64,000 nt of DNA from Pseudomonas sp. URMO17WK12:I11. GTDB taxonomy: Bacteria; Pseudomonadota; Gammaproteobacteria; Pseudomonadales; Pseudomonadaceae. The notes beneath the pieces were generated by a model, which saw only the letters and a program-made list of their open reading frames with translations, searched no databases and was not told where the DNA came from. The position numbers and the translations under genes were made by a program. Location of the stretch: the NCBI RefSeq assembly GCF_007677725.1, contig NZ_VEDF01000001.1:1-64000 (forward strand). Direction: 5' to 3'. Shown here one piece after another: positions 19,122 through 28,265 of this stretch (its first letter is position 1; each line of letters starts with the position of its first letter).

Positions 19122-20217
19122 CCTGATGAGTACGATGATCCCCGCGCAGGCTGCAACCTTGCTGGTGGGCAGCTACACCTATGGCCAGAGCCAGGGCATC
19201 TACCGCTACCAGTTCGACAGCAAGCGCGGCAAGATCGAGCCGACGCCGCTGCAGGTGGTCAAGAGTGTCAGCCCGTCGTGGCTGGTGCTGTCGGCCGACC
19301 AGCGCCAGCTGTTCAGTGTCAATGAAACACCCGACGGCAAGGTGAGCAGTTTCAGCCTCAGCAGCAACGGCGAGATCAAGCCGCTCAACCAGGTCGGCAG
19401 CCGCGGCGACGAGCCCACCCACGCCAGCCTCAGCCGCGATCAGCGTTACCTGTTCGTCGCCAACTATGCCGTTGCGCCCGATCCGGGTGGCAGTCTGGTG
19501 GTGATTCCGGTGGCCAAGGACGGCACGCTCAAGCCAGCGGTCCAGCAGCTGCGCCATACGCCCAGCGGCGTGAACCCCGAACGCCAGGCCAGCGCCCATG
19601 TGCACTCGTTGGTGCTCTCACCCGATGGCCAGCATGTCTATGCCAGCGACCTGGGCGCTGACAAGGTGTTCATCTACCGCTATGACGGAGCCAGTGCCGA
19701 TCGCCCGTTGAGCCCTGCCATCCCGGCTTCGGTCGACTTGCCGCCAGGCAGCGGGCCGCGCCATCTGTTGTTCGATGCCAAGGGACGCCATGCTTACCTG
19801 ACCCTCGAGATGAGTGGCGAAGTCGTCATGTTCGAGGTCAAGGACGACGCCCTGCAGCAGCGTCAGCGCCTGGCCTTGACCGACCAGGCGGATGCGGCTG
19901 CCAAGGCGTCCGGTGGCCTGCACCTCTCGGCGGATGGGCGGTTCCTGTACGTCAGCAACCGCGGCACGGCCAACGAAATCGTGGTGTTCAGCGTAGGCCA
20001 GGACGATGGCCAGCTGACCCTGTTGCAACGGCGCACGGTCGAGGGCGATCATCCCCGCGAGTTCGCCCTGGATCCCACCGATCATTTCGTCCTGGTAGCC
20101 AACCAGAAGAGCAACCAGATCGTCGTCATGCGCCGTGATCCGCGCACCGGCAAACTGGGGGAGACGGTACAGACCTTCAATCAGCCAGCACCGTCGGATT
20201 TGAAGTTTCTCGACTGA
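19075..20217 (+). CDS. exported lactonase-family seven-bladed beta-propeller (6-phosphogluconolactonase-like)
   Basis: A 380-aa propeller of the lactonase/YbhE family. The N-terminus MKMMKKW then a hydrophobic stretch ending AQA-A is a signal peptide, so the protein is exported, unlike cytoplasmic Pgl. Typical strands include LVLSPDGQHVYASDLGADK, SGPRHLLFDAKGRHAYLT, GLHLSADGRFLYVSNRG and HPREFALDPTDHF. The substrate is unknown. The start could be any of three ATGs at 19075, 19081 or 19084; all keep the signal. It overlaps the upstream small gene and converges on the GST gene with a 15-bp gap. Confidence 0.85.
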   Translation: MKMMKKWTQTCLLSVSLMSTMIPAQAATLLVGSYTYGQSQGIYRYQFDSKRGKIEPTPLQVVKSVSPSWLVLSADQRQLFSVNETPDGKVSSFSLSSNGEIKPLNQVGSRGDEPTHASLSRDQRYLFVANYAVAPDPGGSLVVIPVAKDGTLKPAVQQLRHTPSGVNPERQASAHVHSLVLSPDGQHVYASDLGADKVFIYRYDGASADRPLSPAIPASVDLPPGSGPRHLLFDAKGRHAYLTLEMSGEVVMFEVKDDALQQRQRLALTDQADAAAKASGGLHLSADGRFLYVSNRGTANEIVVFSVGQDDGQLTLLQRRTVEGDHPREFALDPTDHFVLVANQKSNQIVVMRRDPRTGKLGETVQTFNQPAPSDLKFLD

Positions 20218-20232
20218 GTCGGCCTGCGCCCG

Positions 20233-20832
20233 TCACTGGGGTTTCGCCATCACCGCGGTGAACAGGGGCGAGGCCAACCAGGCCTGCAACCAGCCGCGCA
20301 AGCGCGGGTAGGGGGCCTGGGCGAACCACTGCGGTTCCACCCCGGCGAATTGGCGCATCAACGGCAGCAGCGCTGCGTCGGCCAGGCTGGGATGCTCGGC
20401 CAGCAGGTAGGGGTGCGCCGCCAACAGCTGCTCCAGTTCCGCCAGCCAGGCTTCTGCCTGCTGGCGGTAAAACCCGCGGCTGTGCTGGGGGTGGCGCTCG
20501 GCATACTTGTAGAGGTTCACCTGCGCCTTGAACGTGCTGTCGTTGCGCGCGATCAGCGCATCACCTTGTTGCGCTGCCTGCGGGTCGCCGGTCAAGCGCC
20601 AGTCCTGCGGGTCGTTGCATGCCAGCGCCCAGCGCATGATATCCAGGCTTTCCTCAAGAACTTCGGTGCCGGTGTCGAGCACCGGCACCGTGCCCTTGGG
20701 CGAGAGGGCCAGCAAGTGCGCCGGCTTGTTCTTCATCGCCACCTCGCGAATCTCGACCTCACAGCCGGCGTAGCGCAGCGCCAGGCGCGCGCGCATGGCC
20801 CACGGACAGCGGCGGAACGAATAGAGGATCAT
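20233..20832 (-). CDS. glutathione S-transferase family protein
   Basis: A 199-aa cytosolic GST. The N-terminal thioredoxin-like domain has the active-site region SFRRCPWAMRARLAL and the cis-proline loop GTVPVL, then E-ES for glutathione binding. The C-terminal helical domain includes YLLAEHPSLADAAL, the usual N-capping-box region. ATG 20832 shares ATGA with the sbcC stop; an upstream GTG (20838) is less likely. It is the third gene of sbcD-sbcC-gst, an arrangement that suggests co-expression with DNA repair, though a functional link is not established. Confidence 0.88.
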   Translation of the reverse strand: MILYSFRRCPWAMRARLALRYAGCEVEIREVAMKNKPAHLLALSPKGTVPVLDTGTEVLEESLDIMRWALACNDPQDWRLTGDPQAAQQGDALIARNDSTFKAQVNLYKYAERHPQHSRGFYRQQAEAWLAELEQLLAAHPYLLAEHPSLADAALLPLMRQFAGVEPQWFAQAPYPRLRGWLQAWLASPLFTAVMAKPQ

Positions 20833-23800
20833 CCACACACCTGTACATCGCTCAGGCCGTTGCCTTGACGGCGCACCTGGATCTGCACCGGAATACGCTC
20901 ATGCATCTCCTGCACGTGAGAGATCACCGCGACCTTGCGGCCTTGGGCCTGCAGGCCGTCCAGCGCGTCCATGGCCAACTGCAGCGACTCCGGGTCCAGG
21001 CTGCCGAAGCCTTCATCGATGAACAGCGACTCGATGCGCAGGGTGCTCGACGCCATCGACGCCAGGCCCAGGGCCAATGCCAGGGAAACCAGGAAGGTCT
21101 CGCCACCCGACAGCGAATGCACCGAGCGCAGCTCATCGCCCATCTCGGTATCCAGCACCAGCAGGCCCAGGGCGCTGCCGCCGCGTTTGAGGCGATAGCG
21201 GCGGGCCAGCTGGCGCAGTTGCGTATTGGCATGGTGCAGCAGCAGATCGAGGTTATAGCCCTGGGCGATCTTGCGGAACACATCACCCGACGCTGAGCCG
21301 ATCAGCGCGTTCAGTCGCGCCCAACGTTGCCACTGCTGATTGGCCTGTTCGATGTGCGCCGCCAGTTCCTCGCTGGCTTGCTGTCGGCGCTGATCATCGG
21401 CTTGTTGGGCGCGCAGTTCGGCGCAGTGCTGCTCTTGGCTGGCGAGCCGCTCACCCAGCGCGAGCAGTGCCTGTTCGAGGTCTTCGACCGAAGCTTCGAC
21501 GTTCATCTGGGCCGCATGTTGCTGCACGCGCTGCTCGCGCTCCGCGAGCAGCACACGGCCTTGCTCGATGGCTCTTTCGGCGCCCTGCAGGTGCTGGCGC
21601 AAGGTGACCATCTGCTGCTCATCGATAGCCAGCAGCCGATCGAGCCCGGCGTCATCGAGCTCAGGATGCGCTGCACGCCATCGCTCGATGTCGCCCTGTA
21701 GCTGCTGGCACTCAGCGCCCAGCGCTTGCAGTTGCTGGGTGTTGGCCTTGAGCTCGCTGCTCAGCTGTACGCCGTCGGTCTGCAGCGCTTGCAGGCGCTG
21801 GGCGGTATCGGCCTCCAAGGCGCGGGCCTGCTCGAGCTGGCTGTCCAGGTGCAGCTGCCAGGCGTCTGCGCTGGGCTGCTCGCCCAGCAACTCGGCAAGC
21901 GACGCCTGGGCGTGCTGGCGCTGGACGTCGAGTGTGGCCAGCTGCTGCTGCAGCTGCTGCAGCTGCTGATCGCGGGCCTGCTGTCGATCGCGCAGCTTGT
22001 CCAACTGCAGCTGGCGGGCCTGTTGCTCTTGGGCTTCGTCACGGCGCTGCTGCAACTGCTGCAGGCGCTGGGCAATCTGCTGATCGAGGGCCAGAAACGC
22101 GGTGGTAGGATCGTTGCTCAGCGCGTCGAGGACATCGGCCGGCAATACCTCTGCCAGATCGGCCAGCCCGCGCTCGAGCTGCTGCTGATCGCTGGCCAAG
22201 GCTTGATGCTGCTGCTCGAGTTGGCGCTGCGCCTGCTGCTGCGCTTGCTCTGCTGCCTGCAGCTGCTGAGCCAGGCGCGCGGCGTCTTTTTGCAAGGTGA
22301 GCAGGGCGCTTTGGCGTTTTTCGTCCGCGCCGATCTCTTCGTCAAGGCGCCGCAGCTGGCTATCGAGCCAGGCGTTGCGGCCCTGGTCATCCTGCGTGGC
22401 GAGGGCAGGCCAGAGGCTGTGAGCCTGCAATTGCGAGGTCGCCGCCTGCAACTGCTCGCTCAGGTGCTGCTGATGCTGCTGGGCATCCTTGAGCTGGGCG
22501 TTGACCACGCCCAATTGGGTGCGCAGTTCGACCAAGTTGCCGTTGAGCGTTTGCACCTGCTGCTGCGCCGCCTGCTCTTCGGCCTGGTCGTGTCGGCCAA
22601 GGCTCTGCAGCAACGCTTCAGGTTGATGAAACGGGTGCTCGGCGCTGCCGCACACCGGGCACGGTTCGCCATCGCGCAACTGGCTGCGCAGTTCTTCGAC
22701 ACTGGTGTTGCGCGCCAGGCGCTGGCGTTCCAGCAGCTGGCGCGTGAGCTTGAGGGCCTGCTCGGCCGTCTCGAGCTCGGCCTTGGCCGCGGTGCCTTGG
22801 GCGATCAGCTGCTTACGTTGCTGCATGCCCTGCTGCTGGCGCTGCTGCAGGGCGTCGAGCTGCTGGCGCAGTTCGAGTTCGCGCCCATGCAGGCGCGAAG
22901 CCTCTTCGACGGCGCGATGCTGCTTGCGGTTGTCCTGCAGCATGCTGCCCAGCAGGTCGATCTGTTCGGCCAGCGCTTGCGGTTCGGCCTTGGCCTCGCG
23001 AAACAGCACATCGAGTTGGTCGCGCTGGGCCTGCCACTGGGCATTGGCCTGGCTGGCGCGCGCTTGCAGGCTCGGCAGTTCCTCGCGACCCTTGGCCAGG
23101 CGGCCGCCCACCAGCATTACCTGTTTGAGCTGCGGCAGATAGGCTTGCCAGGCGTTGGCCAGTTCCGCCAGGTGCTGGCTGTCGGCCAGGGCGGTGTCGA
23201 TCTGCAACAGCTGCTGTTCGCTGCGCTGTTGTTGCTGTTCGGTGCCCTGCACGTGCTGCTGAGCCTCGGCCAGTGTCGCCTGCGCCTGCTCGACGCTGCT
23301 GCGCTGGCTCGCCAGCTCCTGCTCCAGACGCGCCAGCGTGTCCTGCGTGGCGAAGGCCTGACGCAGCCGTGGCGCGTTTTCGCCCTGCATGGCCTGGCAC
23401 TGCGCCAGGGCTGCGCGGGCGGTTATCAGCGCCTGTTCCGATTCGTGGCTCTGGCCTTGCAGCGTGGTGAGCAGGCGCTGCTGCTCGGCAATGTGCGCGG
23501 CCAAGGGCGTCATTTGCGCGGTGAGCACCTGCTGGCGATGGAACTGATGACGCTGCGGGGCAAGCCGTTCCAGGCGCTGCAAGTCGGTGCGCTGTTCGGC
23601 CAATTGCTGCCATTGCTGCTCGGCCGCGTGCAAGGCTGCTTGTGCTTCGCTGAGCTGGGCGTGCAATTGGCGTCGTTGCTCGAGCCACGTGCGTTGCGCC
23701 TGCAACTGGCGCTCGCCGGCCTGGTCGGCCTTGAATTGCTGTTGCGCCTGCTCCAGGCGCTGATCGAGCTCGGCGCGGGCCTCAGGCGGCATCGGCAGCA

Positions 23801-24473
23801 GATGACTGGCGCGCTCCTTGAGGGCGCTGTGCGCCTCTCCAGCCTCGCGGCTCTTGCTGAAGGCGCGCTGGCCGAGGCGGGTATAGATGGCCGTGTTGGT
23901 GAGCTTTTCCAGCAATTCGCTGCGGTCTTTGTCATCGGCCTTGAGAAACGCGCTGAATTCGCTCTGGGCGAGCATCACCGCCCGGGTGAACTGCTCGAAG
24001 TTCAGGCCCAGGCGCGCTTCGATCAGCTGCTTGTACTCCTGCTTGCCACTGCCCAGCAGTTGTTCACTGTCCAGGTCGTACAGGCTCTGACGGCTCAGTT
24101 GCAGCTTGCCGCTGGCCTTGTCACGCGCTCGGTTGGCTTCCCAACGCGCGCGGTAGCGGTGGCCGTCGATGCCGACGAAGTCGACCTCGGCAAACCCGTT
24201 GCCAGTGCCGCGGCGCAGCAAGTTGCGTGGGTCGGAGGTGGGAATGTCGCCCTCGGCGTCCGGCACCTTGGCTTCACGGCCGATGGCGTTGAGCCGTGGC
24301 ACCGTGCCGAACAGGGCCAGGCACAAGGCATCGAGCAGGGTGCTCTTGCCGGCGCCGGTGGGGCCGGTGATGGCGAACAGCCCGGCACTGGCCAGCGGTT
24401 CGGCAGTGAAGTCGATGTCCACTGGGCCGGCGAGTGAGGCCAGGTTCTTCAGGCGGATGGCGAGAATCTTCAT
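20829..24473 (-). CDS. sbcC: nuclease SbcCD subunit C (SMC-like ATPase)
   Basis: The Rad50-like ATPase of the SbcCD complex, which opens hairpins and trims DNA ends during replication and repair. It is 1214 aa. Walker A GPTGAGKST lies at 37-45. Two very long Gln/Ala/Leu-rich coiled coils surround the zinc hook CPVC (near 605), which joins two molecules. The C-terminal half-site has SLSGGETFLVSLALALGL and Walker B SLFIDEGFGSLD. ATG overlaps the sbcD stop (ATGA) and its stop overlaps the GST start. The extreme Gln content creates a 903-codon antisense open frame that is not a gene. Confidence 0.97.
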   Translation of the reverse strand: MKILAIRLKNLASLAGPVDIDFTAEPLASAGLFAITGPTGAGKSTLLDALCLALFGTVPRLNAIGREAKVPDAEGDIPTSDPRNLLRRGTGNGFAEVDFVGIDGHRYRARWEANRARDKASGKLQLSRQSLYDLDSEQLLGSGKQEYKQLIEARLGLNFEQFTRAVMLAQSEFSAFLKADDKDRSELLEKLTNTAIYTRLGQRAFSKSREAGEAHSALKERASHLLPMPPEARAELDQRLEQAQQQFKADQAGERQLQAQRTWLEQRRQLHAQLSEAQAALHAAEQQWQQLAEQRTDLQRLERLAPQRHQFHRQQVLTAQMTPLAAHIAEQQRLLTTLQGQSHESEQALITARAALAQCQAMQGENAPRLRQAFATQDTLARLEQELASQRSSVEQAQATLAEAQQHVQGTEQQQQRSEQQLLQIDTALADSQHLAELANAWQAYLPQLKQVMLVGGRLAKGREELPSLQARASQANAQWQAQRDQLDVLFREAKAEPQALAEQIDLLGSMLQDNRKQHRAVEEASRLHGRELELRQQLDALQQRQQQGMQQRKQLIAQGTAAKAELETAEQALKLTRQLLERQRLARNTSVEELRSQLRDGEPCPVCGSAEHPFHQPEALLQSLGRHDQAEEQAAQQQVQTLNGNLVELRTQLGVVNAQLKDAQQHQQHLSEQLQAATSQLQAHSLWPALATQDDQGRNAWLDSQLRRLDEEIGADEKRQSALLTLQKDAARLAQQLQAAEQAQQQAQRQLEQQHQALASDQQQLERGLADLAEVLPADVLDALSNDPTTAFLALDQQIAQRLQQLQQRRDEAQEQQARQLQLDKLRDRQQARDQQLQQLQQQLATLDVQRQHAQASLAELLGEQPSADAWQLHLDSQLEQARALEADTAQRLQALQTDGVQLSSELKANTQQLQALGAECQQLQGDIERWRAAHPELDDAGLDRLLAIDEQQMVTLRQHLQGAERAIEQGRVLLAEREQRVQQHAAQMNVEASVEDLEQALLALGERLASQEQHCAELRAQQADDQRRQQASEELAAHIEQANQQWQRWARLNALIGSASGDVFRKIAQGYNLDLLLHHANTQLRQLARRYRLKRGGSALGLLVLDTEMGDELRSVHSLSGGETFLVSLALALGLASMASSTLRIESLFIDEGFGSLDPESLQLAMDALDGLQAQGRKVAVISHVQEMHERIPVQIQVRRQGNGLSDVQVCG

Positions 24474-25705
24474 GGCTGCTCCTCCTGCAACTGGACGTCT
24501 TGCAGCAACAAGGCGAAGTCGGCCAGTGTTTGTTCATCCACTGGGTTGCCGTAAGCCTGCTCCCAGGCTCGGCTGAATAGGTCCTGCGGGGTCATCTGCG
24601 CCAGTTCGACGAACTCCAGCGCCTGCTCGCCAAGGCCCGCGCCGGCATACTCGGCGCTGATGCGCACCAGGCGCACCGCCTTGCCCTGCAGCGCCGCTTC
24701 GATCTGCTGACGCAGGTCTGGTTGTGGCTCATCCAGGCGCACCCGGACTTCGAGCCAGGGCTGGCGGTTGGGGTCCTCGAGCAGATCGACCACCGGCAGC
24801 TCGGCCAGTTGTTCGAGCAGCTCGCCCAGTGGCGCGGGCCCGAGGCGCTGCAGCGCGACGGCACGGGGCACCGGGCGGGCTTCGACGCTGAGCAGTTCAC
24901 TGCCTTGCAGCTCCACCTCCAGCACCTGATGCGGGTAATTGATCTCGGCGAACGACAGCGGGATCGGCGAGCCGCTGTAGCGGATACGGCTCTCGCGGTT
25001 GACCTTCTGCGGCTTGTGCAGATGGCCGAGGGCGACATAGCTGATGGCTGGGTCGAACAGCTTGGCCGGCAACGCTTCGGCATTGCCAATGATCAGGCTG
25101 CGTTCGGAGTCCTCGGACACCGCACCGCCAGCCATGTGCGCATGGCTGATGGCGATCAGTGCCTGGTCCTTCTTGCGCTTTTGCAGCGCCGCGCCAATAA
25201 GCTGCTGGTGCACCTGGGTGATGCCTTGCAGGTAATCATCGCCCAGCAGCGGCCCAGTGACTTCCGCCGGCCGCAGGAAGGGCAGGGCCAGGCACCAGGC
25301 GGCGACCTTGCCGCGACCATTGGTCAGCGGGATCAGCAGGCGCTCGGCATCCAGTCGGCCTTCATCCAGCCAATGCACCCGGCCCAGCGCGTGGGTCCGC
25401 AAGCGGCGCATGAGCGCGGCGGGCAATTCGATGCGCGAGCCGGAATCGTGGTTGCCGGCGATCATCACGATGTCCAGCTTGGGCTGCTGCTCGTGGGCCT
25501 GGACAATGAACTCGTACAGCCGCTCCTGGGCTTTGACCGGCGGGTTGACCGTGTCGAAGATGTCGCCTGCGATCAGCAGCGCGTCAGGCTGGCGCAGCTG
25601 TAGCTGGCCCAGCAGCCAGTCGAGAAAGCAGGCGTGTTCGAAGTCGCGCTCCTGGCCGTGTAGGCTTTGGCCCAGGTGCCAGTCGGAGGTGTGAAACAGA
25701 CGCAT
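24470..25705 (-). CDS. sbcD: nuclease SbcCD subunit D (Mre11-like exonuclease)
   Basis: The metal-dependent nuclease subunit partnering SbcC. It is 411 aa. Phosphoesterase motifs in order: TSDWHLGQ (7-14), AGDIFD (~46-51), AGNHDSG (~82-88), ISHAHMAG and GHLHKPQ. The C-terminal domain binds the SbcC coiled-coil base. It is the first gene of the operon, with the ATGA overlap to sbcC. The 233 bp upstream separate it from the RHS islet. Confidence 0.97.
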   Translation of the reverse strand: MRLFHTSDWHLGQSLHGQERDFEHACFLDWLLGQLQLRQPDALLIAGDIFDTVNPPVKAQERLYEFIVQAHEQQPKLDIVMIAGNHDSGSRIELPAALMRRLRTHALGRVHWLDEGRLDAERLLIPLTNGRGKVAAWCLALPFLRPAEVTGPLLGDDYLQGITQVHQQLIGAALQKRKKDQALIAISHAHMAGGAVSEDSERSLIIGNAEALPAKLFDPAISYVALGHLHKPQKVNRESRIRYSGSPIPLSFAEINYPHQVLEVELQGSELLSVEARPVPRAVALQRLGPAPLGELLEQLAELPVVDLLEDPNRQPWLEVRVRLDEPQPDLRQQIEAALQGKAVRLVRISAEYAGAGLGEQALEFVELAQMTPQDLFSRAWEQAYGNPVDEQTLADFALLLQDVQLQEEQP

Positions 25706-25938
25706 GGAGAACCTGTTGGAAGAGCCGGTTTAGTGGGGCGCTATGGTAGCGCAAGTGGGCAGGGAGGAAATTGTGAGATGCCCCTTCGAGGAGGCCTTGG
25801 GCTCGACGACACCGGATTTTGGCTCAAGGCTGACCTGGTCCACCTAGCATTTTCATCAGTTGTACAGCACTGTGCAGTGGCGCCAGAATCATTTTGGAAG
25901 CACCAGCGGTTCCTTAGTCAACCTGTACGAGGCCTGCT

Positions 25939-26601
25939 ATGGCGACACAAGCGTATTCGGTATACGGATACACCTGCGCACTTTGGACGACACTCGGCTT
26001 CACTGGCGAGCTACTGTCCGTCGAAGTAGCGAAGTATTTCCTGGGTAACGGGTATCGCGCGCTCAGCCCAGTGCTGATGCGGTTTCTGTCTGCGGACAAC
26101 GCAAGCCCTTTTGGGGCAGGAGGGATCAATTGCTATGGCTACTGTTCGAATGATCCAGTCAATCAGGTGGATCCTGACGGGCATATGCCTCGGCCAGTCC
26201 TCGGCCCCCCTGCCAACAGGCCTGCTGCCCCGCCTTTCGTCGCGTCTCGCCCCGCGCCTTTCGCTCGTTCAATTCCTGTCAGTGGCGCTGCTCACTTCTC
26301 CACAATGCATCCGCCCAAAACAATAAAGCCTTTCGTCGATGCTGCACGAGTGGGCGCTTATAACGAACTGGGTTCTGCAGCGGTCAACGCGGAGCTGGGG
26401 GGGGCTCCGCTCGATGCCAAGCAGTTACATCAAGCACCCCTGCAATTTTTGATGCGCCTGGCAACTGAAAAGCAAAACATGATCAGTCCGCAGAATACCC
26501 CTCTGATGTACGCACTGTTAGCTGAGAAGTGGCGCCCGCTTGTGAAGCAGAACCAGTTAGGTGATGTGGAAGTGATCAGACAAGGCACAGAGTGGCTATA
26601 A
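25939..26601 (+). CDS. short orphan RHS repeat-associated core protein with variable C-terminus
   Basis: A 220-aa protein. Residues 5-82 are the RHS-associated core: AYSVYGYT, LGFTGELL, YFLGNGYRALSPVLMRF, SPFGAGGIN, NDPVNQVDPDGH. Residues 83-220 are a different, Pro-rich then helical module I do not recognise; it takes the place of the polymorphic toxin domain. ATG 25939 has a GAGG site 6 bp upstream; an in-frame TAG lies at 25915, so no longer RHS protein is encoded here. No signal peptide, VgrG, PAAR or immunity gene is near: only 38 bp separate its stop from batD on the other strand. GC is visibly lower than in both neighbours, suggesting horizontal gain. Confidence 0.8.
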   Translation: MATQAYSVYGYTCALWTTLGFTGELLSVEVAKYFLGNGYRALSPVLMRFLSADNASPFGAGGINCYGYCSNDPVNQVDPDGHMPRPVLGPPANRPAAPPFVASRPAPFARSIPVSGAAHFSTMHPPKTIKPFVDAARVGAYNELGSAAVNAELGGAPLDAKQLHQAPLQFLMRLATEKQNMISPQNTPLMYALLAEKWRPLVKQNQLGDVEVIRQGTEWL

Positions 26602-26639
26602 GCAGTTGTTGCAGGCGGCGCTGCAAGTCGACATTGTCG

Positions 26640-28265
26640 TCATTTCGGATAGAGCGGCGGCAAGCTGCCGCCCTCACTGACCGGCAGCTCGACCTGCTCG
26701 GCGGGCGGAATGGTGCCGATTGCCCGCCACAGGTCCTCGCCTTGCCAGTACTGCCCGCTTTCGCTGTACAGCGCCCCGTTCAGGCCATCCAGTGCATCGG
26801 ACAGCGGCACGAAGCGCGCGGCCATCTCGGCCAGCGTCTGCGGTTGCTGGCGCGCCCAGGCATCGAGCGCCTGACGTGTGGCTTGCGGGTCGTTAGCCTG
26901 GCAGGCGCGCTTGAGGTCGTCGAGCAGCGTGCGCGGGCTCGGCCCGCTGTGCGCGGCGCGCAACACCGCCGGCTGCGAGCGGGCGCGCCACCATAGGCCA
27001 AAGCCCAGCAGCGTGGTCAGGGCCAGCAGCAGGGTGGCCAGCTGCCACGGCCAGAGCAGGGACGGCGTGCCGCTGCTGTCGCCCACCGGCGCCTGCGCGC
27101 TCAATGCCGGGTTGTCCTGCACGTTCAGGGTGCGCGCTGGCAAGCTGCTGTGCTCCAGGTGATCCTCCCGGGTGTTCCACCAGGTCACTTCCAGCGATGG
27201 CAGGGCCAGTGCGCCGCTGTGCACCGGCACCAGCGCTTCGCGTTCCTCGCGGTTGGCGGTCATGCCGCGCTCGCTGATTTCGTTGCGCAGCAGCGGTTGG
27301 TCCGGGTAGCGCCGCAAGCCGGCGATTTCGGTGGCCGGCAACTGCGGCAACTGGGTGCTCGACAGGCCCTCGGCGCGCAGCGTGACGCGGCGGGTCAACG
27401 AGTCGCCGATCTGCGGTTGCTGGCTTGCTGGGTCGGGGCTCCAGTGCTCCTCCAGGCTCAGGCCGCGGGCCGGTAGCCAGGGCGCGTTGGCCGGCCACGC
27501 TGGCGGAATCGGCCGCACCGTCAGGCGCAGCGGCAGCGAGCGGACTTGCACCTGCCGGCCCACGCGCGAGCTGCCGGCGGGTTGTTGGGCCGTGTCGGCG
27601 GCGGTGGCCGTGAAGGTCAGCGACGGCACATCGAGGCTGCCGCTCTGCTGCGGATACAGCGCATAGCGGGTTTCGATCACCCCATGGCGCACGCCGTTGA
27701 TTTCCTTCTCGTAGGTGCGCGATTCACCCAGCGGTTCGACCTTGGCGTTGTCCAGCTGCAGGGGGCTGAGGTTGCTGTCGTCGTACAGCGACACCGAGTG
27801 ATAGATACGCAGGGTCAGGACAGCCTGGGCCTGGACGTAGACTTCCTGCGTATCGAGCGTTGCCTCGATGAAGACTTGCGAGGCGCTGTCCGCACGGCTG
27901 GGGTCGGCCTGCATCACCTGCAAGTCGATGGCCTGGCTGCGCGATTGCCCCAGCTGCAACTCGGGGATGCGCAGGCTGCCACTGCGCCGTGGCAGCAGCG
28001 TGATGATCCAGCGGGTGCTGGCACGGGTTTCACCATCGAGGGTGTGCAGGCTGTTCAGCTGGCGTGTACCGCGAACCTCGAAATCGCCTTCGAGCGCGCT
28101 CAGGTCGGGCTTGCCGAACTGCGTGACGTCCTGGCTTTCGAGCGTCAACTCGAGGGATTCGCCGGCCTCTACGCGGGTGCGGTCGACGCTGGCCTGCAGG
28201 GTCGGGAGCGCCTGGGCCATCAAGGTCCATAGCAGGCTCAAGAGAAAGACGCCGAGGCGACTCAT
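26640..28265 (-). CDS. batD: BatD family protein
   Basis: A membrane-anchored periplasmic protein of 541 aa from the Bat (Bacteroides aerotolerance-like) systems. A signal peptide (ending AQAL) is followed by BatD Ig-like domains beginning QASVDRTRVEAGESLELTL. A TM helix (LLLALTTLLGFGLWWRA) lies near residue 430, and a cytoplasmic tail follows. It is the last gene of the minus-strand moxR operon, overlapping batBC by ATGA. Such operons couple a MoxR ATPase to VWA proteins for envelope stress or complex assembly; the client is unknown. Confidence 0.88.
   Translation of the reverse strand: MSRLGVFLLSLLWTLMAQALPTLQASVDRTRVEAGESLELTLESQDVTQFGKPDLSALEGDFEVRGTRQLNSLHTLDGETRASTRWIITLLPRRSGSLRIPELQLGQSRSQAIDLQVMQADPSRADSASQVFIEATLDTQEVYVQAQAVLTLRIYHSVSLYDDSNLSPLQLDNAKVEPLGESRTYEKEINGVRHGVIETRYALYPQQSGSLDVPSLTFTATAADTAQQPAGSSRVGRQVQVRSLPLRLTVRPIPPAWPANAPWLPARGLSLEEHWSPDPASQQPQIGDSLTRRVTLRAEGLSSTQLPQLPATEIAGLRRYPDQPLLRNEISERGMTANREEREALVPVHSGALALPSLEVTWWNTREDHLEHSSLPARTLNVQDNPALSAQAPVGDSSGTPSLLWPWQLATLLLALTTLLGFGLWWRARSQPAVLRAAHSGPSPRTLLDDLKRACQANDPQATRQALDAWARQQPQTLAEMAARFVPLSDALDGLNGALYSESGQYWQGEDLWRAIGTIPPAEQVELPVSEGGSLPPLYPK

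Noticed and set aside
21726..24437. 903-codon plus-strand frame opposite sbcC, rich in Leu and Gln
   Set aside because: It is the mirror of the Gln/Leu coiled coils of SbcC; no start signal or domain.
25860..26048. ORF before and overlapping the RHS gene, as a possible frameshifted RHS N-terminus
   Set aside because: Its sequence has no RHS-like residues; the RHS frame has its own GAGG-ATG start and an in-frame stop at 25915.
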